This document shows, in pieces, positions 23,842 through 33,872 of a DNA stretch of 64,000 nt (its first letter is position 1; each line of letters starts with the position of its first letter). Location of the stretch: the NCBI GenBank assembly GCA_031472005.1, contig PZJY01000001.1:1612001-1676000 (forward strand), given 5' to 3'. Below the pieces are notes generated by a model. The model searched no databases and was not told the DNA's origin. It saw nothing but the letters and a program-made list of their open reading frames with translations. The position numbers and the translations under genes are program-made. The stretch comes from Tetracladium setigerum. Taxonomy: Eukaryota > Ascomycota > Leotiomycetes > Helotiales.

Positions 23842-25882
23842 TCAACCGACAACAACATTCTTAGCCTTTGCAAACCAGTTCTTTGGCCTCTGAGCAGCCT
23901 CTTCATCATCAAACACAATTTCTCTCCTCCCAGTCCAGATATCCATCTCCTCCAATTTTACCCACTTGGTCTTGTTCCAATACTTATAACCAATGTACAA
24001 GATCACGAACACTGGGATGAGGATGTAGTTTGTCACAAAGGCGACTTTGTCGAAGGGGTTGAGGAAGGCGGTATATCCTGTTATGTTCGTGTAAGATTGT
24101 GAGGGACGTGAGGAGAGTACGGTGTAGGTAGATATAGCGGGGTCGAAAAGAAAAAAGAGAACAGGGGATTCTAACCTTGGAAGAATATCAGGAACACATT
24201 TGCAGCAAGAGCACCATACGTGCCATAGGGGTAAAGAGCAGCTTTGAATGGCAAGTCATCAACAGATTGACCTTGCACAGCGAGGGCTTTTCGGAAGCGG
24301 ATGTGTACGAATTCAATCGCGCCCCACACGATGAAAGTAGCCACTAAAGGACATCAGTATTCTTATCTCACAAGTTTCCAAGACGCGGATAGGAGTAGAC
24401 TCACCACCAGAAAGTGTGATTAAGGCGTTGTATACTGTTCCTCCACCACTCGAGACACTGATAAAGGCAATACTAGCAAACGCATTCGAAAACAACAATG
24501 CCACCCATGGCACACCTTGTTTATTTGTTCTCCCCAAGAATTTCGGTGCCTTCTTGTTGCGTGCCATGAAGAGGATGGTACGACTTGCAACGTAAAGACT
24601 AGAATTGCCTGCACTGATGACGGAGATGACGATTAAGCCGTTGATGATGTGTGCAGCGGGAGCGATACCAGCGTTGAGAAGTGCAATGGTGAGCGGAGAT
24701 CTGGCAGTGCGTGAACCAGCTCTGAGGAGATTGGGATCGTTGTATGGGAGGAGAATACCGATGAAGAACATCATGCCGACATAGAAGATGAGAATTCGCC
24801 AGAAGACTTGACGGATGGCTTTTGGGACTGCTACACGAGGGTTTCCTGCCTCGCCAGCTGTAATTCCCACCCTGGATTTTTTGGGTTAGTAGCTAGTAGA
24901 AATAAATGGAGGAGGAGTTATACATTTCGGTTCCTGCATAAAGAGTACCAGCAATAACGAAGGTTTTCGCTACGCCGTTGATGCTGTCCGCAAAAGCGCC
25001 CGGGTCGTTCCAGTATTTGAATCCAATTGGACCTGGACCGATTCCTCCTGTGCTGATAATAACAGCTAAAAGGAAGAAGATACAGATGGAAATTACTTTA
25101 ATGCTGGGAACTGTTAGCTTGACAAAGTGTGAATATGGAGCTGGAAAACTTACAGAGACAACCAGAACTCAACCTCTCCATATGCCAAAACACCCAGCAT
25201 ACTGATACCCAGGAACAAAAACCAGAAAATGATGATCCAGCCCCATTGAGGTACTACATTCGTCCAGTACATAATTACTAGCGCAATTACGTTGTATTCG
25301 TTTGCCAAGACCTAGTTCTTATCTCAATTTTTGTCACAAATTGAAATGTTTGACACGCAGACTTACTGTAACCCAAAGGTACCAATATGCCCAACCCATA
25401 GAAAAAGCAAGTCCGCCATCGACAAATCTATCTGCATATTCAACAAAAGATCCAGAGACGGGTATCAAAGTGGCGAGTTCTCCAAGTGACTGCCTAAAAT
25501 CCGGACCGAGTTAGTTATTAGACATCTTTTGAAAATCTCCTTCCAACCGGCGACACAAAAACTATTTCATATATCCCGCCCCCTCATCTTGAAGTTTGAT
25601 TTCCTCCATAAACGAGGAAGACACTCACATGACAAAAAAGACAATAATCCCAACCAACGAGAAACTAATCAAAATTCCTGCCGGCCCAGCAAGTTTCAAC
25701 GCATTTCCACTTCCAACTAACAGCCCAGGCCCAATAATACCACCAATGGCTATCATCTGCAAGTGACGAGACTTGAGCTTACGATGAAGCGGTGCAGTAT
25801 AGGCGTCCGCGCCATTCCCGTTTGGAGGGCTGTCGACAGACAGAACGTCCGCAGGAGCGTCTTTCGTTGGCGAGTCTGACAT
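23842..25882 (-). CDS. amino-acid permease (APC superfamily, YAT type)
   Basis: Seven exons: 25882-25629, 25493-25367, 25311-25154, 25103-24924, 24871-24405, 24343-24176 and 24077-23842, giving 529 residues. The start of the transport core reads LKSRHLQMIAIGGIIGPGL, the signature of fungal amino-acid permeases. It is followed by LGELATLIPVSGSF, SLIKVISIC, TAGEAGNPRVAVPKAI and SRTILFMARNKKAPKFLGR, all conserved family blocks, and about twelve hydrophobic segments. The protein should be a plasma-membrane proton symporter for amino acids. Specificity is not readable, though dicarboxylic or general permeases are closest in style. The C-terminal tail carries WTGRREI, usual for the family. All seven junctions keep phase, and introns are 50-140 nt. 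Confidence 0.92.
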
Positions 25883-26764
25883 TTTGACGAGTTCAATGAT
25901 GTTGGCAAACGTCAATTGACACACCGTTGGGGAAATGAAATACTCTTTATAGTAATTTCGTAAGTGGTGTTACAGGCTCCCGAGTCAAGGTCCCGCAGTC
26001 GAAATAATGGTGGGGTTGCAACTTTATATATAAACTTTTGCCCTGAAAGCTTCTTATCTGCCGCAACAGCATTTGTGATATCTCTGATACAATGATATTC
26101 CAAGCTCGTGACAAGATGTATCTGGCATCGTGAGAACGTGGATCGATGGCGAAAGAGCGTTCGCAGGATCTACCCTATCAAAGACGATACAAGCAGCGCA
26201 GGACGCCGAAGCATTTCGGCCAAGATCGAAAAAGAGTTCTGGGTGGTCTCTTGGTGGCGTTGGCGTTGATGAGGTGCTGGCACGTGATGTTACATAGGCG
26301 ATTGAAGGACGGTTTAGTGACTCGGCTGGGATTCGAGAGCTTCTTTTTTGGATGTTTCTATGACATTTGGGCGTTTTGCGCAGGAGCGTTACCAGTATTG
26401 CGAGGTTGTGGGGGAGGGGGGAGAAACGGGCCAGCGCTTGAGGCTTCGCGTATTGGTTGAAAACGACATATCACGAGCCTTCCTACAATACAGTACTTGA
26501 GCGACTATCTCGCCTAGATTTTGAGAAATCCTTGAAACAATCAGGAAGTTCCGTGTGCTCAGTTGGACACCCAACTTCCCAGTAGTGAATGGAATTGAGG
26601 CTTTCTAATCTCCACTTGGAGAGATAAGTCACCGAACGTGCAATATCGAACGACAAATTACAAGGACACACCCACGCAAAACATTCGCTTAGTGTTAACG
26701 GTTTGAGACTTGTGGTATGTAAACACCATGTTGCCATGAGTACCAAGTGATATTGCTTTTTAAA
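25883..26764. other. intergenic
   Basis: About 880 bp holding the permease promoter and the 3' end of the oxygenase gene. It has only short random frames; nothing else is seen. Confidence 0.45.
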
Positions 26765-27822
26765 CTACGAATTAGTCTGAAGTTCGTACATGACATCGCT
26801 TCGGAGGGTACTATTGGGTCCATATCAGCAATCGAATAATACCGCGGTAAAGAAGTAAGACTTACTATTTGATACCGGCCTTAACATCATCTCCTGAATG
26901 CGTTAACTTCCGATGCTGAAAGATCAACACCCTCCCAGCCTTCGGATCAACATCCATCCTTTTTTCGCCACCTCTTCGATCATGAAAAGTGGTAGCACCT
27001 CCCCTCAAAAGTTCTGCAGGTCCAGAAGCCGAATCAACCAGTCTAGGGTCTGTGGACCCTTCCGCGGGCTCAGGAATCCCCAAAGCTTGCGCCGAATCGT
27101 TGAGGTAAAGATGAATTGTGAAGAATGAGCACTGCTTTCCATCAGGCGTAGCATAGGCACCATCACAGTGCTCTAATTTTCAAGTTAGCACTCCCCTCAA
27201 TCTAACATCTAGAAAGAATTCACTTACGCCTGAAAAACTGCCCAGCACCATATTTTAGGAATCGCATCCTCTCGTTGATGCCCTGACGCGTAGGAATCCA
27301 GACCTGTTTGCTCTCTTGGTCTTTCCAGATAGCTTTAGCTCCCAACACAGAAGCATACTTATCCCCATTCATTCGCTCCATAAACTCCTTCACACTCTGA
27401 ACCTGAAGGATTCGCTTCCATAGCCTATTCATAATCACACCTTCATCCCAGATGATGCGGTCGGAATTTCTGTAATCCGGTACGATAACCTCGTAGCCAC
27501 CACCCACATTCACCATTGCTGGTTTCCAGCCATTATTCTCGACCTTTTCCACTTCTTGGGAATCTTGGTGAGCGCCTGCTGATTGCTCGGCCATATGGAG
27601 AAGCTGAGTGCATTCTTCTGGTGAGAGGACATTGTCGAGAACGACAGCGTAACAGTCCGTGTACTCTGGAAGGATGGAGTTCGCAAAGTCGATTTTGTTG
27701 ACTTCGATAACACGTGAGTCGGGGTGAGGAGCGAGGAATTTTGGGGGAATGGAGACGGGAAGACTGGTGTAATCAACCTTGATAGGGAAGTTTTTGAGTG
27801 CGTCTGGTATTTTCTTTGACAT
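26765..27822 (-). CDS. 2-oxoglutarate/Fe(II)-dependent oxygenase (prolyl 4-hydroxylase-like)
   Basis: Three exons, 27822-27228, 27172-26866 and 26810-26765, give 315 residues. The iron triad is visible: His200 and Asp202 in QHCDGAY, and His290 in QHRKLTHSG. Lys300 in GIKYT is the likely 2-oxoglutarate anchor. The last exon supplies YTLRSDVMYE, the usual end of the double-stranded beta-helix in this fungal group. The N-terminal part has LDNVLSPEEC, typical of P4Hc-fold proteins. There is no signal peptide, so it is probably cytosolic or nuclear. The substrate is unknown; many relatives are annotated only as prolyl 4-hydroxylase-like. It is divergent from the 2EXR gene with about 760 bp between the starts. 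Confidence 0.88.
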
Positions 27823-28581
27823 CTTTGAATGTTTGAGGGAAAATGCAGAGCAAGGATGTGAAGACGCAGCGAGGGAGGTTGGATATGTATCTGGAGTAAA
27901 ACAAGCAACGAGGGATGCAATAGAGCTACCTAAACGAGGAAGAAGTGAGTGACTTTGGGTAAAACGAATTGTTTTATAATATCAATATCATTTGAGCAAA
28001 CGAAGGCTACTTGTCCTGTGCTGTTGTTGTTGTTGCCTTGCATTCAGGAAGAAAGCCATCTCCACAATCTAGGACTTTTAGGACTCGTATGACCGACCGT
28101 CCACTGGCGAAGCAAAGCCGATAATTCGGATACCTACGAAGGAATGACTACCTCACGCACTAGCGCTACTCGGTGACTGTGTTAGGTCTCTGCTACTCAG
28201 CTATTTGATCCTTCGATGGCTGGATGTTTCATGAGAGAGCGAGGCTGAGGTCGATTGCCAAGTTGGGGACTTCCGGATCCCTACAGTAAGCTCCTCGGCC
28301 GGGAGCTTGTCATTCAGCACAGTATCGAAGATCCCGCATTACTCACTTCACTTCATCGGCCAGGCTTCTTTGATAATGAACAAAACACTCGTCTAGTCTA
28401 GGCTTCCCAACCGAAATGCCAGATACATCAATATCAAGGTAGGTCCTCTGCGCCAAGTACGGCGTACCCATAAGCAAGGCTTCAATCGACAACCCATACA
28501 TCAAGCAAGGCTCGATCGAGGCAGCAGCACAGCAGAGCAGCATCGTCAACCTCATTCCCCTCCCAAACACCATCTCCCACC
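27823..28581. promoter_or_regulatory. shared upstream region of the divergent oxygenase and 2EXR genes
   Basis: About 760 bp between two divergent start codons. The frames here are short and random. The sequence directly before 28582 is C/A-rich (CAAACACCATCTCCCACC), like a fungal leader. No specific site is named. Confidence 0.35.
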
Positions 28582-29436
28582 ATGAAGTTCGCCATGAGCT
28601 ATACAAGTAAGGACTCTCTCTTCCTCGAGCTTCTCCCGGCCGAGATCCGTAGCATCATCTATTCTATCGTTCTCGCTCCCACCGGACGCATCACCATTCA
28701 AAACAACGATTCCTGCGAATCCGACCAACCTCCCCTCACTCTCTACCCAAGCGTGTGGCCTCACCCTACCATCGACCTCAGACTTCTCAGCATTACGAGA
28801 ACATGCCGGCAGATTTACAAGGAAAGCAGAGGCCTATTTTGGCAGATCAACACACTCGTCCTTACCACTGAACACCTCTGCAACCCGCTTTTCGTCAATG
28901 GCCTATTCACATCATGGAGACAGTTACGGCGGGTAGAGTTACAGTTCGGTCTGTCCGTGGAAGATATTGAAAGCGTGTTGTGGATCCTACATCCTCTGGA
29001 CGCCCTGTCGCGAAGGGGTAAGCTGCAGGAAGTTCTCTTCTCTATTCGCGGAATGGGCACGATGTCAAATTTCGGAGAGGCCTTGATTCCACACTTGGCC
29101 GATAAAAATGTTACGAAGATGACGGATCTGTATGATATGCTGCGAGCCGCGAGCGATCGAAAGGACGGACGCTTGGCGCATGTGAAGCGCGGTCTGGATT
29201 TGCAGATGGGAATGTATCATTTGTCTAGCAAAGCGAGGAAAGAGTGGTTTCGACAGTATTCGGTGAAGAGGTGCGAAGATGCTTTTGAGGAGATGCATAC
29301 GCTGTTGCGGGGGGATGTTAGAATGGATGGGATTCTGTGTTATCGCGACGGGGCTCGTATGAAAGAGAGCTTCAGAAAGTTGGCAGAGGAGAGTGTTGAT
29401 GAGGAAGGGGTAGATGATCCTGCAGAAATTCCGTGA
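28582..29436 (+). CDS. 2EXR-domain protein (fungal F-box-like family)
   Basis: Single exon, 284 residues. The N-terminus has the LP(A/T)EIR helix typical of fungal 2EXR proteins (FLELLPAEIRSIIYSIVL), then LSITRTCRQIYKESRGLFW, the usual second block. The rest is helical and charged without a recognised domain. The role of the family is unknown; it is abundant and variable in Pezizomycotina, and the first helix resembles an F-box. A second, broken member lies at 62163-63174. The ATG at 28582 sits in a good context (CACCATGAA). Confidence 0.8.
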   Translation: MKFAMSYTSKDSLFLELLPAEIRSIIYSIVLAPTGRITIQNNDSCESDQPPLTLYPSVWPHPTIDLRLLSITRTCRQIYKESRGLFWQINTLVLTTEHLCNPLFVNGLFTSWRQLRRVELQFGLSVEDIESVLWILHPLDALSRRGKLQEVLFSIRGMGTMSNFGEALIPHLADKNVTKMTDLYDMLRAASDRKDGRLAHVKRGLDLQMGMYHLSSKARKEWFRQYSVKRCEDAFEEMHTLLRGDVRMDGILCYRDGARMKESFRKLAEESVDEEGVDDPAEIP

Positions 29437-30135
29437 GTTGTTGGATGTGTTGATTGATTAGATTCTTGAGCTGGAGATGCTGCTGTGGTGCACAGTTATC
29501 ATGGTATCCGGACTTGTTTGACATTACTGCCCGGACGCAGGACTGTCCCAACCCTCAAAATCTACCTATGCCGGTCGTTTTACAGTATTGTACTGGTTCA
29601 TCCGGGAAGTACCACCCCCAGTCTTCTCACAGGGCTACTTGTCTCCTTCTCTCCCCAAGTTCGTGCTTGCGCGGTTGGAGGAAGTGTTTGCATCTCCCCA
29701 GCATACGAACGCACAATGACATCTTACAAACTACATATTCCTCCTCAGCCCCTTTCTTCGTATGTTGCTGTTTGCATTCGGCATCAAACCTCTTCCTGAG
29801 AAGTGCTGCACCTACTGTACATATGAGTCATTATCCCCGTAGCCAAACAAAAGCCTTGCATTTCATGCAGCAGCAAAGCAGCAGATTCTGTCTCTTGCAG
29901 CTTGCTGCGGACTACCGTAGGTTTCCGAAGCCCGCCCAAGGAACGCCGAAGAGGGCCAAGCTTTCAGTAGATCTCGTTCCTCATAAAAGGCATCCTTATT
30001 TCCCGTCCCCATCTCTTGTCTTTCTTTCTTTCTCTCGCTATCAACCTCAAAGGCGCAAGAGCTTTACCCTCTTTCCAACCAAATTGAACCCTTTCCCACG
30101 GGTCTCATCGGCCCGTCGTCGTTAATCTGTCATGG
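29437..30135. other. intergenic and bZIP leader
   Basis: About 700 bp. A long frame crosses it (29454-30125) but reads as Ser/Pro/Cys-rich noise without a domain. Short upstream ATGs lie before the bZIP frame. If the bZIP gene has an extra 5' exon it should be here; I could not find a donor and acceptor pair giving the right phase. Confidence 0.4.
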
Positions 30136-31077
30136 CAGCAGCAACAGGATCAGCATCATCTGCGGCAATCCGAGCCTCCAGCTTCTTCTACCAACCATCT
30201 CAAAAGACAGCAACTTCCAAACCACCTTGATTGGGATAACTTTCAAGGAGGTGTTGAAGACCCAGGTGCTTTCTTCGCCCCCGACTCTTTAGGCCTGTGT
30301 GAGCCTCCAGTATCACATAACTTTGATTTCGAACTCTTTCCTGCGCCGTTTGATCAGAATACTTCCCAGCTAGCCTGGTCTGATTTCCCGATTGTTAACT
30401 CCGCGTCTACAACTACAATAATCGATCCTTGTGCTCTTGGTGACGGTATTATGGGACTGCCATTTGATGGTATTCTCAATCCCGCTGCTCACGATACGAA
30501 CAACTTTCAATTTTTGGACTCTTTTCATCATACTTCCGCTTCACCTGCTACTATGCAATCTTCTTCCTCAGGCTCAAATGTGGGAGTCATCGGCCACAGC
30601 CACTTGGACTTGAATACAAATAACTCACCCGCCCTCCTTTCAGATGAGTCTCCATCCATGAGTATGTCTCATCCCAGTGTCCTCAACTCTCACATAAAAA
30701 TGTCTCTAACAACTCACTCAGACAACTATTCCTCATACTACAACAGCAACAACAACAACCATCTCATCTACACCCCATCCGTCACATCTCTCCCCATGCA
30801 AAGCCCACACGTCTCCAAAGCTACCTCACCTTCATCGTCTTCTTCGACATCATCATCATCATCCGGACCTCGATCCTCCTCAACTAAAGAGAAGGACCTA
30901 CACCCGCCTGAAAGCGCAATCAAGAAACGCACTCTCAACACTCTTGCTGCACGTCGCTATCGCCAAAGACGACTCGACCAGGTCAGTGAGTTGGAGGATC
31001 AGCTGAAGGAAACCAAGGAAGAGAGGGATGGACTGAAGAATCGTGTGGCAAGGTTGGAGGGGAGCTGGATGTCTTGA
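30136..31077 (+). CDS. bZIP transcription factor, zipper truncated by an apparent frameshift
   Basis: The reading frame is open from 30088. It gives an acidic, Ser/Asn-rich activation-like region and then the basic region LNTLAARRYRQRRLDQVSEL, where N-x-x-A-A-R-x-x-R is the DNA contact signature, followed by a leucine zipper. The style is that of the Gcn4-like JlbA/IDI-4 group; this is tentative. Two problems stand out. First, no in-frame ATG exists between the stop at 30085 and Met at 30451; the ATG at 30132 is out of frame by one base. Second, the zipper stops at RLEGSWMS where relatives continue. One more G in the run at 31059-31062 would read LDVLRRLVGSG and end at 31115. The start coordinate given is where the Gln-rich coding begins, not a start codon. 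Confidence 0.72.
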   Translation, partial: QQQQDQHHLRQSEPPASSTNHLKRQQLPNHLDWDNFQGGVEDPGAFFAPDSLGLCEPPVSHNFDFELFPAPFDQNTSQLAWSDFPIVNSASTTTIIDPCALGDGIMGLPFDGILNPAAHDTNNFQFLDSFHHTSASPATMQSSSSGSNVGVIGHSHLDLNTNNSPALLSDESPSMSMSHPSVLNSHIKMSLTTHSDNYSSYYNSNNNNHLIYTPSVTSLPMQSPHVSKATSPSSSSSTSSSSSGPRSSSTKEKDLHPPESAIKKRTLNTLAARRYRQRRLDQVSELEDQLKETKEERDGLKNRVARLEGSWMS

Positions 31078-32614
31078 GACGGTTGGTTGGTAGTGGTAGT
31101 AGTGGGAAGAAGTAGTCATTCAATGCTGTCGTCGATGTTTCTGTCTTGTTTCTGTTCTGAAAATTGTGTTGGTGGAAGAATGTTAGCGATTTGAAATAAG
31201 GAGGAGTTTAGAGAAGGATGGAAAAGAAGGAGGGGGTTTGGAAGGCATCGGACGATGTCGTGCTATTGGTCCACATGATTTATTTGGATCGGCAAAATAA
31301 TGGTTTTTTCTTCATTGCGCTTCGTTTTCTTGTATATTTCTTGGGGCACATGATCGGAGAGGTTGAGAATAATGAGATATGCTTACCTCTACTTGCTCGT
31401 CTTTCTGTCGTCGTGATTAAGATAAGGTAGAAGAAGAAGAAGACGATGTTGTTGTTTATTGTTCATTGTTATTAGTATTTGCTCTTCTATTCTATCTTTA
31501 TATACTGGTTTTCATATACTACTTTTGCGGTGCTTACAAGTAATTGTGAGCAGAGATGAGAATATTCATGTATTTTCTACTCTTCACCCCTCATCATGAG
31601 TCAACATGATAATGATCTGTACACGTCCTGTACAACCAACTTCATTCTCTCCACTCCCTCCTCTCCTCTTCCTCGAAATACCCAAACCTCCCTAAATTCC
31701 AAGCACACTCTTCTTCAACATCACGACACCTCTCCATCCCTCTCATACCCACCACACCACCTTCGTTCGTCTGTCCCCTAAAGGCAAGTAACACAACATC
31801 CAATCATGATCCACAAGCCAAGATATGATGGAGCATGAGTCATATTCACTCATTGTGATGGGGTTTCACCTCCGTGCATCTAATTCGTCGATTCAAGGGA
31901 TGACATGAGTATTGTACGGCTGCGCATATGGCTCATGCATGACATTATTTGGCGGATGGATGCAAGGAGCGTGTGGGGTGTTAAAGCCGGAGGAAAGTGA
32001 AGATGATGGTGAGATGGAGTGATGGCTCGCTTAATTCTAGGATGGAGATTGGGATGGAAAATGGGATGGGAGGTACTTTGATATAGATAAAAACGAGGCT
32101 ATACATTGTAAGTTTACTAACTTGTCAATCGATGACTCTGCTCGGTCTAAGATTCTTGTGCGGCTTAGAGTCAGGATGTTTTTGGAATCTCTGCTCTACA
32201 AGTTAAGATTTGGTTAGTGAACCTGACGAAAGATTGAAATATTTCTACGATGGGCAGAGGTCCAAAGATGAATATACAAAATCGTATCTGGAGTATGAAG
32301 ATCCCTAGTTTTCGATTTCATATTTGTTATATACGATTTTTGTACAAAAGTTTGTACTATACAAGATGAGTTCTTACTATGCCCCAAACGCCCCAAATGC
32401 AACCAGCTCTTCAAGCTTCCATAAAAGTTTGTAATATACAACGATACTGACGCACTTCCATTCATCTTACCAACCGCGACAGCCATTCCATTTCCCCTTT
32501 GTCACCGTCGCTTCCGAATTGTACTGGACGAAATTTGTACTGACAGAACCAGTAGTTCCACAGCAGTCCGAGGTGGTCTTCATTCGCACGTAACCCATTT
32601 TCCCTCTAAGATCC
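31078..32614. other. intergenic
   Basis: About 1.5 kb between the bZIP and Pet191 genes, whose 3' ends face each other. It is AT-rich, with repeated AAGTTTGTA/TATACAA-like words near 32330-32440. No gene or RNA is supported. Confidence 0.45.
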
Positions 32615-33055
32615 TCAATCCCTCCTCAGCCTCTCCTTCTCATTCTCAACCTCCCTCCAATCCCTCTCAATCGGCTCCCTCCCAGCAGTCTCCTTCACCA
32701 CATCGCCAAACGCCGGCTTCCCGGCATACAACTGTCCTCCACTCGCCGTAACCGCTGCCTCCCCATCCTTACTCCCAACCGCAATAGGCTGGTTCCCTCT
32801 AAACCGCTTGCGCATATCAACCATACCGCGTTTGCACTCTCCATATCCTTTTTTCAACTGCTGGCATTGCGTGGGCATGGTTTCGAGAAGGGGGAGCGTA
32901 GGCAGTCAGAGGGTTTATTGCGATAGATCATTACGCAGTCGGAGGCTTGGAGGCATTCTGCTAGGGCTGCGCCTGAGAGAGGGTTTAGTGGTGTGATTAG
33001 AGACGTGTTTTGTGGGATGGGGAGACGAACGTATGTCTACACACGAGCTGGGCAT
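32615..33055 (-). CDS. pet191: Pet191/Coa5-type cytochrome c oxidase assembly factor, apparent frameshift
   Basis: Two exons, 33055-33031 (MPSSCVDI) and 32972-32615. The product matches the Pet191 family: ALAECLQASDCVMIYRNKPS, DCLRSP, then TQCQQLKKGYGECKRGMVDM and RKRFRGNQP. The cysteines form the twin CX9C-like pattern of this intermembrane-space family, which is needed for complex IV assembly. The two halves lie in different frames. The change falls at the five-base run at 32890-32894 (C5 on the coding strand); a sixth base joins them without loss of any conserved residue, giving 127 residues. Read literally, the first frame stops soon after RSPFSKPCPR. Since the gene is expected to be needed for respiration, a sequence error is more likely than true loss. 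Confidence 0.82.
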
Positions 33056-33872
33056 TGCGATAGTTGTAGTGCGGGAAGAAACTCCCTCGCTGTGATAAAG
33101 TTGTATATATGTGTCAAATTTCCCTATACCAACATCAATTGAGAGTTTGATGTGAGCAGAGGCCAAAGTCGTGGCGTGGGGTGAGGGACGGGTAGCTTGG
33201 TAATAGCTTAGAGATATAGGAATTTGGTGCAAGAATTGTTCAAGGTTTGTGGTCTTGAAAGAAGTGCGACTGGGTGTGGACGGTAGGACTGAGTTTTTCA
33301 AAAGTGGATTGTTGTGTTGACGCTGGTTGTTGTGATGATTTGCAATTGTATCAAGAATTGTGAAGCTCAGGAACTATCCTCAAATGCCAAGGGATCTGTC
33401 GGAGAAATTATATTCCGAACCGAGATGGAGCTCATTCCATATCACATGTTACTTCTCCTGTTATTCCTATTCTGGCTGCACCGACATTCCTAATCAAAAC
33501 CTGGTTTTTTGGCGACAAAAGATCATAATGAAGGCTGCCATCCATCTCAGCCTCTGTTGATAACAAGCTGCCAATTGAGGCGCCACGAATTGGAGAGGCT
33601 CGGCTTGTCTTCGTTGATCTTTGTGCGGCGAAGGCGCTGTGACGACATCGGAAGCTTGTGACCGATCTGTGAAGGTTTGTGATTCTTCAAGAGAAGTCTA
33701 GATGTAATAATAAATGCTAATTTTTCAATCCAGAGAAAGTATTTGTTATAACAGCCTACGGCATCTAACACTTCACGAAACCCAGTTCCAAGACCGATTG
33801 AATTAGCAGGCAGCTTTCGGGCTCCTTCCCTGTACATAATCTACGTCGTACTTGACTTTCCTACTTGTCACA
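33056..33872. promoter_or_regulatory. upstream region between the divergent Pet191 and lipase genes
   Basis: About 820 bp between two divergent start codons. Short random frames only; both promoters must be here, and I see no site I would name. Confidence 0.35.

Noticed and set aside
20234..28581. P450, permease and 2OG oxygenase near one another as a secondary-metabolite cluster
   Set aside because: There is no backbone synthase, regulator or acyltransferase among them, and the DUF924 gene and wide spacing argue for chance proximity.
29454..30125. 223-codon plus-strand frame before the bZIP gene
   Set aside because: Cys/Ser/Pro-rich noise without a domain and without an ATG context; better seen as leader of the bZIP gene.
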